Source of the DNA: Scortum barcoo
Taxonomy: Eukaryota > Chordata > Actinopteri > Centrarchiformes > Terapontidae
Direction of reading: 5' to 3'
Assembly (NCBI GenBank): GCA_023238725.1
Contig: CM041553.1
Coordinates: 13,823,001 to 13,887,000, forward strand
Length of the DNA stretch: 64,000 bases
Shown: positions 21,475 to 34,621 of the stretch, one piece after another
Layout: every line of letters starts with the position of its first letter
How positions within the stretch are numbered: the first letter of the stretch is position 1
Program-made: the position numbers and the translations under genes
Notes under the pieces: model-generated
The model's input: only the letters and a program-made list of their open reading frames with translations
What the model was told of the DNA's origin: nothing
Database searches by the model: none

Positions 21475-24318
21475 GTGAGTAAACAGTTGTTGATTTTTTT
21501 GTGTTTGTGTGTTTGTTTGTTGAATGTTTGCATGTTTAAAAGTGTGTGTGTGTGTGTGAGAGAAAGAGAGAGAGAGGGATAATGATGAGAATGTGTTCAA
21601 AGCTGTCCGTGAAGCAGTCATCTATCAAATGTTGGTTGTGTAGCACTGAGCTTTAAACTATACAGAGGATGAACATGAAAAGCTGTGAGAAATCAGCAGA
21701 AGAATCTCATCATGTTTAAATTTATCCTACAAAATCTGAGGTGCAAAAAGTTGTGTACTGATTTATAGCAGGCAGTGAATTATGGCACCGTTTCAGCAGT
21801 CACTCATTTGGGTCAGTCTCAGACCAAGACCGATGACTTGAAGGAAGCGGCCTTCAATGAACATCTGAGCATGAAGTTCTTTAGCACTGATCTCCTGGGA
21901 AAACCAGCCGGCACTTCAGTGGGAATGGGAAAGAGAGCCAGGCACAGAATCCTGAATGGGCTGGGCCCTCTGATTCAGATATTTTAAACAGACTTTAAAA
22001 CGTACTCTTCACTGTGGGCGTATGCACAATCTTAATCAAGTGTCCCACTCAACACTGGGTGCCCAGATCTTAATTTGGCATAACTTATGATGAAACATTC
22101 ATGAGCTTTACGATGAATATGGACTCCATGATAGCAGTGGTTAGTATCTGAAAATGTTTCACATTAAAGCCTTTGACAAAGCAACTAGCAGCACAAACAC
22201 GGATGTAGTGTCATCTTTGTTTGGCATTCGTCCGCTTCTTTAACAGCATGTAATTAAACACAAATCTACTTGCACCACTGTGGGTGGATTGTGCAATTTC
22301 TTTCTTTTTTTGTCATTTTAATGCGATTACGATGATGATTTGAGAGCATTATTTGAGTTGCTTCAATAAAACAGGTAGACAGGAGTTTATCTAAAGACCA
22401 GAGTCTGCACATACTCATAGTGTATAGAGTGAAGTCATTTGGAGTACAGGAAGCATCCTCAGGATGGGACATTTTTTTCTTGAAGCAACTCCAAACGCCA
22501 TTTCCTCTGGGTAATTGAAATAATATTTTCACTTGTGTCAATGGGATTATTATAGGGAGCTGTCACTTCATGCCGTCACATAAACAGCCAGTCTATAAAC
22601 ACACAATATGCAGTGAGCACATTTCATTGTCCTTTAGGTTATTAAGTTGTATCCTACCTGCATAGATTCTGTCTAAAATAATTTGGTATGCATTGGTATG
22701 TGCGCAGGAATGTCTGTTTCTACATTCAACCAAAGCAGAGACATCCTCTGGCCTCAGATTTGGCGTGCCATACTTTTAGATTTGGGACATTGTATATTTG
22801 TGCTATGCGCCTCTGCACTTCCTGGAGACTGCATTCTCCTTAGAGATGTGGACTCCCACCCCCTTGTAATAAAGGGAAACAGGGGAGCTGATTTTTGACT
22901 AGTGCAGACTCCACCTGCTGATGATATATTCGACTGACTGGTAATGTATTCTTCCTGCTCCAGCTTCTTTTCCAGATTGTGCCGCGTCGTGCCAGGATAC
23001 CTTTGTTTGCCAAATTTGCAAACACTGGTTCTGAACAGGTCCCCCGAGTTTTCCCATTTGCAACAAATTAAAGGACCGGGTGTTCAGATCATTCACAAAT
23101 TCTTCAGACTCCAATGTATGCTATTTAACATTGTTCACTGTCTCTTGTCCTGTCATTTCAAAAGAAAACAACATCAAGGGGAAAACAATCAAAACTTTGA
23201 TGCTGAATAATAACATCTGTATATCTGTATTCATCTTAACTTTATTATTAACATACCATTTTCCTGCTTTTTTTGTGGAGTGGCATTAACTTGTTTTTCT
23301 TGCTGTATCATTTACCTCTTTGAATTCTGCCTTGAAACATAATCCCAGATGACATTTTGAAATCTGAACACAATGGTTTATTGTAAGGTGTGTATTGAAT
23401 ATTCATGTTGAATAACACCCATGTGAGATTCAACACTGTATAAACTCTCCCCTTAATTCCCTCCCTCTCTCCTCAGAGTGTTTCTTGTGCTGTGCAGTGT
23501 GCTGCCACCAGAGGTTTTACCAAAGGCAAGCCAGTATAATGCCTGAATACAAAAGAAGATATTCAATCAGAAGAGGCTGCATTTAGAGTTTAAAAAAAAA
23601 AAAAGATGTATTAATAGTCTCTGGGCATTAAACCCTACGGTGACGTCATAACTTTGTTTTAGAGCGTAGTGACAGTTGTACAGGGTTATCCCCCGTGATG
23701 GAGTCTACTGACACTGGTGGTGGTAGTGAATGGGTGAAGAGGACTGTCTAAAGATGGATGGGTGTGATACGGAGCAGGACTTCTGATGAGCCAGTGGAAG
23801 GAACCGTGGGACAGGATCTGAACAGGAGGTGAATGAGGTGGAGGAGGGGGTGCTTCAAATTTGGACTGTGATTACAAAGAGGGGAATACTTTGAAGGTTT
23901 TAGAGCAATGATATGACTGGCTCAGGAAGCTCCTGGCAACATCTGGTTGGTATGAACGGCTGATATGAACGGCAGCAGTCATCTGATCGAGTTGAAAGCG
24001 GGAAAGATCAGAAAGAGAAAATGAGAAAAAATGGGGATTTATTGCCAGTTAGGTGCTCTCTAATGGTCCTGTAATGCACAGGCTCTGGGTGAAATATATT
24101 TTTTTTATCTTCTTTAGAATTGTCTCTGTCTTTCATGCTGTCTCTCAGTCTCTCTCCATGAGTGATATTTCTCAGTGGCTCCTGTCAGTCTGTCAAGAAT
24201 ATCTCCGACACACAACACAGCATTTCACTCAAGCTCGGCTTTTAGAGCTTAAGACTGAACCAAAAGCCCTACACGACAGGTGCTGTTGAGGCCTTCAAAC
24301 TCCCACCACCTTCGACGG

Positions 24319-24350
24319 AAAAAGTTGTGAATGATGCATCACAACTTTTT
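24319..24350. repeat. 12-bp perfect inverted repeat (hairpin)
   Basis: The left arm AAAAAGTTGTGA (24319-24330) and right arm TCACAACTTTTT (24339-24350) are exact reverse complements around an 8-base loop. The loop overlaps a second palindrome, TGATGCATCA. No flanking target duplication was seen, so there is no basis to call it a transposon end. Confidence 0.7.
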
Positions 24351-26285
24351 TGTGGCCATTTAAAAAAAAATAAAAAATTACACAAACCCCACTCTCCCCC
24401 TCTCTCAGTAGACCTCATGTAGCGGCCAATTTTTGAGGATCTTTATTTCCTCTCTTCCTCTCAGGCACCAGTGCTCTCGTGCTGCGGTTGGCTTTTAGAT
24501 TTTCAGCTTCACTCAGCTGGGCACAGCGTGTTTGTCTGGGTCTCATTAGAGAGTCTTTAAGTGACACAGGCATGACCCTGAACATGAGCTGGCACAATGC
24601 TTGAGCCCCCAGACGCTTAAGTGGCAGATCGGAAATCACTCAGCCAAGGCTCAGTCATTTAATGTTGCTGGGTGGGTTTGTTTTTTTTTTTTGTTGTTTT
24701 TTTGAGAAGAGAGAGAAAGTGTGGGGGCAATTAGTTGTGTTTGGTTGTGTGTCAAAGGTTTTACATGTCACTTTCAGTTCCAGTAGCAGATGTTATGCAG
24801 ATAGCACACATGGTAACTACTGAATATATATTAAAAAGAAAAGAAAAAAAAAACAACCTTGCAAATGTGCTGCTTTGCCTGATATGCCACCCCGTCTCTT
24901 CACTGTAACAGTTTTGAAGTGAAAATAAGAAAGAAGGGAAATTGTAACAGTGAGTGGCGGAGGGGGGGCCACTGATGGAACGAGGTTTATAGATGACTGC
25001 TTTAACATTCGTAGGGGTCCGGAGAATTTCATAGTAGGATGATTTCCCTCTGCCTTGGGCATCCCATTTAGATATTCTAAGATGACACCGGCTGCATGGT
25101 CATGAATATTTGAGAACACGCGCAGGGCTGAGGGAACGATAAGTGAGGGAGTGGAGGTGTGAGAAGGAGTACGACAGGGTTAGATATCTCTCAGATGTAA
25201 GTGACCCCCCCCCCTCAAGCCCTAGTTGTCAAAGGATGACAGGCTAGGCCTTACTTTGTCGCTGATGTCTTACCTGCAACTGCACTTTGAATGGCTCCCA
25301 GGGGCAATAAATTCCCTTTTAGCTCGCATTCTGATCACTGAATCAAGACATCTTCACTCTGGCTGAAAAGAGGTGTACTTCACAGAGATCACTTGATTTA
25401 AAGCAGTTTCATCACAAGCTCAGTTAAACCTTTGAGCATAATGGCTTAAACAAAGGTGATTCAAAATATAGCTAATTTGCTGTGTCTTGCCTCAAACATT
25501 TTTTTAAATGAGGAGTGAATGGGAACCATCTCTGGTTGTTGTGGTAGAAAGCGCAACGTGATATTTACATCGCTGATACAGGCCCAAGACTCGAGCACAA
25601 AACAGTTTTACCTGTATTGGAGAGTGAAATGGGAGATGTCATCAGACAAAACTGTTTACTGTACAGCTCAGGGGTTAAATCTCAGTAGCCAGTCATTATC
25701 TGCAAAGTTCATCAGAAATCAGAGCGAGAGGTACGATGAATAGAGAGCCTTGGGTTAAAAGCATATGAAAGAGGCAAATAAGATTATTTGTGGGTGTTGG
25801 GTGCATCAGACTTGTGCTCACTTACCTCTGTGAAGAGGTTTGAAGACATCCTGCTAATAACAGACCTGTGGTTTGTTGTCAGTGCAGACCTATTACTGAG
25901 TGTTCTTGTGGTACAGAGGGATAGGACAGCTGCCTCTGGAGGAGCTCTTCTCTCTAATCACAGCCTAATTTATCCTGCCTTTACTCTCTGCAATCTGGAA
26001 TAAACACGTAATGCAGTTTTCAGTTTGCATTCCTATTATAGTGTCACAGTGAGGAATTTTGATTGGTTTTTGTGATGTGCGCCGCAGTGTGACAAAACAA
26101 AAGACCTCATCTGAATAAAAAAGGAAAATGGCGCATGTCCGGCCATTTCCATAAAGCCGCCATAAAATGTATTCAATCAAATAAAACACAAGCAGAGGGG
26201 TTTTAACGGTGTTGCTATAATGGCCATTTCTTTCTCTGGTACATAAAGCCGCATAAGCAATGACCGATGAACACATATACACACG

Positions 26286-26286
<1 letters not shown>

Positions 26287-26342
<56 letters not shown>
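26287..26342 (+). repeat. (CA)n microsatellite
   Basis: This is an essentially pure CA run of about 55 bases in intron 4, among the longest pure CA/TG runs in the window. Confidence 0.95.
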
Positions 26343-28376
26343 CTGCACTAAAGGAATAGAGCAAGATATCTTTGATTCAAAGGGCAATGGAGAAAGTACT
26401 GATCAAAGTTCCATCTCAAACTGCAGGCTGGTTTGTCTCACACACACACACGCACACACAGAAAATTGGATAGAGGTTGTATTAGAGGAGTCCCAAAGCA
26501 AGGGTCGAGAGAGGTATTGTTGGATTTTTTTTTGTCGTCTGTGGGTCTCCACTTTTCCTACCAGTTCAAATATGATCCTCAACCAGAGAAATAATTAATG
26601 TTGTCTGTGTGTTACCTACAATGCATTTATTCTGTCTCCATGTGTACAGTTGTGACTTTGGGTCACAAATCAGGAATGGCTGTCCTCCAGCTGTCCATAC
26701 CCTATTATTTATCAGTAAATCAATAAACAGAGAGTCCGAATGATGTGCAGAAAGATACCAAAGGGCAATGTATTCGGCCCAGTACTAGTCTTAATATTGG
26801 TCACATTCACCCAATGTATTTTAATGTGTTGTAAGAAATAATATAATAATATATACAACAAAGTTAGCTTTCTGTTCGCCTGAAGAACTAGTTTAATTCC
26901 TGTCTTAAATCTCCTTGTTCCAAATTTAAAAGCCACATCTGCTTTGCTAGCGCTGCAGCTAAAGTATTGATGAGCAACACTGAAAGTTGACTAAAATATT
27001 TTTTAGCTTATTTTCTCACTTGTGCTGATGAATCTTACTAGTTTAAACTTATAAAATTTCTGAATTTGGTATACTATAAATGAATACTTTGTGTCTTGCA
27101 ATGGGCAAACCATAATTTAGACAAAGATTTTTGTGTCTGTATCCACTTAAGTAAAATATTCACTGGCAAAACATTTGTGTTAGACGCTCGCTAAAGCCAA
27201 CCCACAATTTTTGCACCAACTGTGGTCTTGCTAGTCTGTGGCTGAATTTGCTTGAGAAAGATGGCTTTGAAGTACACTGATGTAGTGTTGTCTCCTTCAG
27301 TTAGATATCTGTTACCTTTCAATTGAGCCGTGTGGGTCTGTTTGAACAGTTCACTTTCATGGTTTGTGAGAGTACATTTTGTTCCAGCTTCAACTTGTGT
27401 TTGTACTAAGCAAACACTGTACAGTATATTTTCCAATGTCTGTTTTCTGGGAAATTGTGAAACTATTTCCCAGATGTTTTAGAGATGTAAGACCTTGGTG
27501 GAGACAAAGTTTAGATTTGATTTTAAAAGAAACAACTGAAAATCTTGCTATATTTCAGTGTTAAGATAAAAATAACTCTTGTACAGATTTAAATAGATGT
27601 GACATTACCTAGTACACGATTGTGTCACCTTTCAGCCACTCTATATTGTATACAATATTGCATTGTTGTGACAGTTGCAGATTCTCTTATTCTGCTGTCT
27701 ATCTGATTTGAGAACTGTTTGACTGGCAGATATTAGCCACATCTCAGGAGGCAGTTTGAGCAGCCACTGTTCCACAGTGAATTGTCGCTCCAATTATGAA
27801 CTGCTGAAGTATGGAGAATCCCAGCCTCAGTTAATCCTGCCCTGTCAATAATCATGATGTGTAAAAGGCGGTGACTTGACATATTTTTGGCATAGCCACT
27901 TGCTTTTAGCTGGATGAGTGTCAATGTGGTAGGAATTTTCTGTAAGTGCACGAGTTTACTGCCAGAAAGAGGGGAGGAGGAGGGGTGGGGTCAGACAGGG
28001 AAGCAGAGCAGACAGAGAGGGCTAGAGGACACACACATACTCACACACACGCACAGAAACACAGAAACACACTTTTACAAGAACCAATCTCAGAGATATC
28101 CAAGGAAGGTCTTGGTAGTGATTGGGTGGACAGCCGAGCAGCGATAACCTACGAGAGTAACAGTCCTCTGATAAAGACTGTCTCTTGTCTGATGGCCACT
28201 TTGCTTCCCTCACTGTCATTGTGACAATGTCAGCCAATGTCACAAGTGCTGAAAAGTACCGCTGTTGAAGTCGGCAATACTAAAATTACTCAAACTAGTG
28301 ACCTCTCCTCTCTTCTTGGCTTGGCAGTCCCGCCAGGCAAAAAAAAGGTCTCCTTCTATAATGGATGTATACTTTC

Positions 28377-28791
28377 TGTTAGGGTAGGTGCTAGGTGAGG
28401 CGGAGTTGGACCCAGGATGCAGACGAGGCAGGAGGCTGAGTAGACATTTGACTTTTTATTGAGGGCAAACACAGGGAACACAGGGACAAGGCAGGAACCA
28501 AACAGGAAGGCAGGAAGGCAAGAACCAGAACAGGAAGCGAACAGGAAGCGAAGCAAAGGACAGCACAGCACAGCACAGACGACACGACAAAGAACAAATG
28601 GAGAAGGACTGACTAAATACACTGGAGGAGACTAATGAGGACAGGTGAAACCTAATTGGGACGGAGCAGGCAATCAAAAAAGGAGGGAAACACAAAAAAG
28701 ACAGGAAGTAAAGAGAGAAACAGAGGGAGAGACAGACGAGACTACAAAATAAAACAGGAAGTGCAGGACAAAGAACATGAACATCATAACA
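28377..28791 (-). mobile_element. solo LTR of a retrotransposon (Ty3/gypsy-like)
   Basis: The 415-bp element starts TGTTAG and ends CATAACA, so both ends carry the TG...CA form with an inverted TGTTA/TAACA. It is flanked by a perfect 5-bp duplication CTTTC at 28372-28376 and 28792-28796. Read on the minus strand it has a TATTTA box (complement at 28611-28620) about 155 bases before a polyadenylation signal AATAAA (complement at 28455-28460), the order expected in an LTR. It ends in a TGCATCCTGGGTCC-type segment common in fish LTRs as I recall. No internal gag/pol lies next to it, so it is a solo LTR left by recombination. The gypsy assignment is from general look only. Confidence 0.85.
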
Positions 28792-29099
28792 CTTTCTTGT
28801 CCAATGAGTATTATGTCACCACGTTAAAATATTGCAGACACCCAATACATAACAGTGTGTGCTGCCATATTAAACTAGGTCTGTTAAAAAGCAGATATAT
28901 TCAGAGCCACCGCAAGGATAGTGTAATTGTAATCTTAGTGTTTCTATTATTTCTTATGTCAATGTTGACACCTTACTTGTATTATTAAGATTAAACATAC
29001 TGTTAATACTATTTTTTAGCCATTATTTATTCAGGGTGGTCATTTAAAATAGTGCTTTCTTTTAGGGATGCCTGTAAGCTGTCTAGTACAGTCACAGTA

Positions 29100-29290
29100 A
29101 ATAGTTATCCAATGGTTCACGTAATGTGTAAAGTGCTTTGGAATATGCCTGTCATTCACACACACACACACGCACACACACAGTCTTGCTGCAGGGGATC
29201 GAACTATCAACCCTGCAATTAAGGTATGACCCGCTCTGCCTGCATGTAAGCCTGATAGCCTGATCTGTTGGCCACTGAGAGGCTCCATTA
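29100..29290 (-). mobile_element. degraded tRNA-derived SINE
   Basis: On the minus strand the sequence reads AGAGCGGGTCAT, then GCAGGGTTGATAGTTCGATCC (29197-29216 region), which is a tRNA-like anticodon-to-B-box segment. It is followed by a TG run and a TCCAAAGCACTTTAC tail. This matches the layout of a common percomorph SINE (tRNA head, TG-rich middle, AAAGCGCTTT tail) from memory. The A-box side is disrupted by extra bases around 29,240-29,270. Ends are approximate. Confidence 0.5.
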
Positions 29291-32185
29291 GTGCAGTTGG
29301 GGTGAAGGGTTTTGGCGAAGAACACCACAGAGGTGAAAATGAGGGACAGGAGTAACACTGCTCTTTAACTTTTCCCACAGATTTAGCCTACTGGGCTTAA
29401 GGATTAAATGGCGGGTATCCTTGAACCAACAATATAGTGAAAACAATATGGTGTGCCAGGCTGACACATGATGAGGCTAAGCAGTATCAAAATGAGCGAG
29501 TCAAGAGGCGCTCCGGGTTAAAGATGGTTTGTGCATGATAACAGATTCTACCCGGGCTTTCATCAGCAAGCTGGTTGAACTGCTTGACATTTCAGTCATT
29601 CAAACACTCGGGAAATAATTTGTGAAAAAGTTAGCAGAGGTGTGACTTCTGCCAATCACAACAGAGATGAGTGAGCTCTATGGGTGGTGACAGGTTTGAC
29701 ATTTGTCAATCATGAAGAGAGTGAGGGCAAGAGAGTGAGGACAAATCATGACTGTGGGTACTTAAGGGGTTGGTTAAGGGCATCACTTGTGTGTGTGTGT
29801 GTTTGTTGAGAGAAATTTTCTCTTTCAGCTGAGGCTCTACAGGACAATATGTAGTAACACTCTCACTTTCACCAGGGAAAAGTGCTGCAGTCTCAGTGAT
29901 TATGATATGATATACTGTACACAGAAGTTCCACTTTTGCTGCTCTCACATTAAACCGATTCCAACTGCCCATAAATTATCCTCATTTATGTGCATTTAAT
30001 TTCACATTCCAGCTAGGCAGGCAACAAAGAGTGCATTTGATGGATTGCACAATTACACTTCTGTGAACCTCCAGCCGCCTCTCTTTTATCTGCCCTATAC
30101 CCATCAGGCATCACAGAGTCTCTTCGGAAATCCTCTTTCATAAATTGTCCCTGATTTCAACTTTTTGTTGTTTTTTTTTTTTAAGTCGAAATCTCTGTGC
30201 TTTGATAGCTTTGCTAATTTTTCACTTGATTACTGAGCCCCTGATTTAGTTTTTAACACTGCTCCACTACTGTCACCAATGGCCTCCAGTTCATGCCCCA
30301 TTACAAGCAAAAGTGGATAAAACATCAGCCAAGAAAGGAGAGAGCGACCTGTTTTATCCTTGTATGATAATTGGCGAAGCTTTTACTTTGGCAGAAATAA
30401 AAGACCTCTGGATGAGAATTTTGCTGTAAGTGCTACATTAAAGCAACTGGAGAGTGCTGCTCACAGATTAGGAGACGAGAGTTGCACAGAAAATGTATGG
30501 CTAATAGGCCGATATTAAAGGGGTAAAGTCCACCTTGTTTGTGAACACAGCCTGCAAATCAAGCTCATCATTAAAGAAACTGTGGCAGCTTTTAATACTA
30601 TGGATTCTGAATATATACTTTATGGCAAGCCTCCAAAACCTGAATGGAATTTGCCTTTCATAAGACCGATACATTTGACATAGTAATGAATTAAAGTGCT
30701 TCTTCAACATGAAATACAATGCAGATAGGAGGAGTTTGCACTCAAAGCTTCAGAAGAACTGCTCTGTCTGCCTTTTCTTATTAAAAAGAAAATCCTGTTA
30801 ACTTTAGCACTCTTGTAAAAGTGATGGAGCCAGACAGATGACAATTGAGGGGGAATAAATGGTCCCTGACCCCAGAGAATAGAAAGTTTAAACACTCTAA
30901 AGCATTTTTATTGACAACTGAGCACTCACTCTGCCATGTCAGGTTAACACTACATATGTCTCACATGGCATCTGAAAGGCCCCACGGACAGGCTGTTAGC
31001 AGCGTAACATGTCACGCCGGAGTGATGTGTTGGGAAACATTTCAGTCTTCTTCCAAAGCCTGGGCCTCTGAAGTGCTTTCTCACAGTAATGATATAATTT
31101 TCATTGGTTGACAATACTTCAAACTCCGGTTTGCTGTATTTAGGAAGGCACCAGATAATTACTTTGTTTTCCCACATTGTTCCCCCCAGTGTGTTGACAT
31201 GCACTTCAGTAAAGTGAGTCATTGTGCCAATGAATATTTACAATTGTTGGAAATTAAGTGCACTCTAGGTTTTGTTGTGAGGGTGTGCTGTATGCAGTCA
31301 TTCGTGAAAATAGTTGGAATAGTGCACACTCATTAAAGGCAACCAACTAAATCTAAGCAGAGAAGCTAATTACTTATAAAAACTGCTGAGCAGATGTTTG
31401 GCCGCTGCCATGAGGAGACGCCCTTTCCTTTCCAGGGTAAAGCCACAAGTTAACACAAGTGAAGTACACCAGTAAATAGTCTATTTATACACAAGTATTA
31501 AGGAAGTCTTAGTGGAGATGCTGAGTTCAGTGCCAATGAATTAAGTGTGTTTTCATTAGTGTTTACAGTAGTGCATTTTGTTAAAACTTAAGAGCGGATG
31601 CTGCACTTACAGGTGATTTGGAAAAAATTACATAGAGCACTGCAGGTGACTTGTAGATAAATACAAAGAAATAAAAACAGTTGCATACATGTAGAGAAAA
31701 CCAAGAGGAGAGACAAACTAAGCAATGCTAGTATACATATGTGCATATAAATGCATAATAAAACATGAAAGCACTCTCAATATTCAAATGTACAGTAGAA
31801 TGTAAATGACTGAATACAGAAAATATGGAAAGAAAACATGCCACAGGGCCCCACCTCCACATTTGAATGGCAGCCACTTCGTATTCACTAAAAACTTGCA
31901 GTTTCTCCCTTCACTCTCTGCCTGCTCTGTCCAGACCTGTATGACCCATACACTTATCAGTATTACTTATTCCACAAACAGAACCAATGTTTTATTTCTT
32001 TTTGTTCCTGTTGTATTAGTTTGGGTTTTGTGGGCTCTGTGACTGACATGCTGAATTCCTGAGTCACTTTAAATATCGTATCATATTTTATTGTCCAACA
32101 TTATGCTGTATATAAGAAAAGAAAACATGGAAATAACTAACTAAATAAGCAAAATTAATGCAAACAAAAATTAGTACAAACCTTG

Positions 32186-32440
32186 AACCAGCCACTAAGC
32201 TTAACTTTGCATTAAAACTTGAAATGGGTAAAAATACAACCTGGATCTGTCCAGAGGTAGCAAAGCCTGCCTGAAGCTCACTCATTAACATGTTGTATCT
32301 TGTTTGTTTAACCAGCGCAAAAAAAAGTCTGAAAACAACACATTTCAGTTTTCTTTACACTTTAAGCAAAGCTAACCGGCTCCAGCTGTGCCGTGAACTT
32401 ACAAACATGGGACTAGTATCATATCATCATGATACGTTAC
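32186..32440 (+). repeat. teleost dispersed repeat, copy 1
   Basis: The stretch contains CCACTAAGCTTAACTTTGCAT, a CTGGATCTGTCCAGAGGTAG block and CTCATTAACATGTTGTATCTTGTTTGTTTAA. These match in order a non-autonomous repeat that I remember as common in fish genomes (TTAGCTTAGCTTAGCATAAAGACTGG ... CTGGCTCTGTCC ... CTTGTTTGTTTAAT). A second copy in reverse orientation is at 56.2-56.5 kb. Boundaries are approximate and divergence is high. Confidence 0.6.
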
Positions 32441-32869
32441 ACAGTTTTTATAGGTTATATTCATATAACTCATAATTTGGCTTGTACTTTCCGGAGGATT
32501 TAACATTACATTACATACATACATTATGATGCTATTAATTGTGGGAGAAAAAAAGCATTCAGAGGAAAAATAAACCAGGAGGAAACAGAAGCTGCTTGCG
32601 CTTGTTTTTTCTCAAGGCCGTTGGAAAGGAGAAATTATTATGTGCAATCTACTATTGGGACTAAATCTCACATAATCTGTCACTGTGCATGTAACTCGCA
32701 GCGTGTTCTCCTGCCATACAGCTGACATGCATATAGATGGGGCATGGCAAATTGCCTTATCAAGCACCAGGTAACCACTTTATGCTGAGGTGCACCTTTC
32801 CAGGAAACCTCCTCTTTCTCGTAACCTTTTCCCAAACCCTTCCTTGTATAATCCTACTCCAATCTCCTC

Positions 32870-33090
32870 AAGGTGGGATTTGTCTGGATCAATTTCATAA
32901 TGCATTATTCATTTGAGAATTTAATCAAATATCTCCTCCACCAATCAGCCCAGCCCACAGCGCTCCTAACCCTCCCTTGCCTCTCCCCCCATCAGATCGG
33001 TGATTGTTAGTGTCACCTGCAATAGCAGATTATCAGCCAAATGAATTACTGGGTCACAGGTGAATTAGACGCTTGGCTGACTGTAATCTT
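32870..33090. promoter_or_regulatory. candidate conserved non-coding element in intron 4
   Basis: A repeat-free block contains TAATGCATTATTCATTTGAG, ACCAATCAGC (CCAAT box), GTGTCACCTGCAATAGCAG and AAATGAATTACTGG. The density of homeodomain, CCAAT and E-box-like words suggests regulatory DNA, but this is inference without alignment. Confidence 0.25.
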
Positions 33091-33291
33091 TTTTCTCCGG
33101 CAAAAGTAGCTTAGTGTAAGTTAGTTTTTTTCTCTCTCTGTCTTTTTTTTTTTTGAAAGAGGGAGAGGGGGAGAGAGGAAGAGAGAAAAAAGTGCTTGAG
33201 AAAATCCCCTTTCTGCTTGGCTTCCCGCGGGTTTCTGCAGTGTAATGGTTTCCTTTGAGAGGCACTGGTGGAAAGTGCTGATGCTTGTTGG

Positions 33292-33340
33292 CTGTGTGTG
33301 TGTGTGTGTGTATATCTGTCTATGTGTGTGCGTGTGTGTA
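33292..33340 (+). repeat. (TG)n microsatellite
   Basis: This is an interrupted TG run in intron 4. Confidence 0.85.
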
Positions 33341-34599
33341 AGGACAGCTATTTTCCATGGCTAACTGAGCCACAGATGAGCTTGCCAGCCAGGCCAGGGT
33401 CTTCTACTGTACAGTGTGTGTGTGTGTGTTTTTAGCTTGTAGGCCTGTGGACAAACGGCGTTCTCAGTCGAGTGTGTGTATCAGCACACTGTGCAGTCAT
33501 GCTGGGTGGGTGCAATTAAAACCCTGCAGTTGGCCCGTTGAGATAGATGTAATACAGCAGTTCCTAACTTTGCCTATCCCTCCCAGCATCGCTGTGTATC
33601 ACTTGTATAACGGTCTGCCTCCTAAGTTTGTTGTAGGTGATAATGACACGTTGGTTTTCTCCGCCTCTCCTCGCCCAGGGGAACTGAAAAGCAAGTGAGT
33701 GTGGGGCAGAAGGGTTCTTGTCGCCACTTTGTTGTTCTATTCTGTTCTGCACAGATGGAATTATGAGATAATCACAAATCATCCTACATTGTTTCCCCTC
33801 TGCACGCCAAAGAGGGTGGGAAGCCTTTAAACATCTCTTTTTTTTTCGCTCCCCAGGAAATACAAATATATTTGTTTTGGTGTTATCTATCTTTTTTTTT
33901 GAAGCAGAAGAATTTTATTTGCTATTCATGAGTGTACACAACAACAATAACAAAAAAAACAGCTTTTGAATGTATTCATCTGCTATCTCATAGCCACCAA
34001 GGACAAAGTCTACTTTCACATAAGTGGTATATTTAGTTCAAAAGGCTCTTTTGTTGGTGTTGTTCCACATCAACTGGCAAATATGTCATTTAGGCAACTA
34101 ATATGACTGTGGTGTGCTGGGCAACAAAAATAGCATGCGGTTGTTGCACTTCTCCTACTCTTTCTTGCATCTTGGTATTTACTAAGTCAAGGTGGTGTGA
34201 GCCATCTGAAGTCACAGCTTTTTTATGAATGCGGCTTTATGTTATCATGTGAACGATTGGCAGGGGCGCTTGTTCATGAACTCCTACACAGTCAGAGCAA
34301 GCATGCTGTCTGAGCTTTTAAGCCACAGTTTGCAACTCACCTCCTGCAACCATCAGTGACAGTCAATGACAGATGAAAGTATGAAAGTAGTGGGTCTCTT
34401 ACACAAGATAAAATGCATGACGCATGGGAAACCATGCTCGCATTCACACAAGAGTCATGATTGTAAGTTTATACAATGTGGTATTTATCTGTGGTGAAAT
34501 AGCGATTTATATAATGCAGCTGTCCCGCACTCAGAGCTGCTCCATCTAAGCAGACTTTGAGTCTTGCACACGGTGCGATACGTGTCCCCTGGATGGGAT

Positions 34600-34621
34600 C
34601 TGTGTGTGTGTGTGTGTGTGT
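34600..34621 (+). repeat. (TG)n microsatellite
   Basis: This is a pure TG run of about 20 bases. Confidence 0.9.

Noticed and set aside
23486..23522. Strong acceptor (ctctctcctcag) followed by an open 37-nt stretch
   Set aside because: The downstream gttttacc is a poor donor, the length breaks phase, and the peptide (SVSCAVQCAATR) has no INPP4B similarity.
25965..26387. 140-codon minus-strand open frame with a long CV repeat
   Set aside because: It is a direct product of the CA microsatellite at 26.3 kb.
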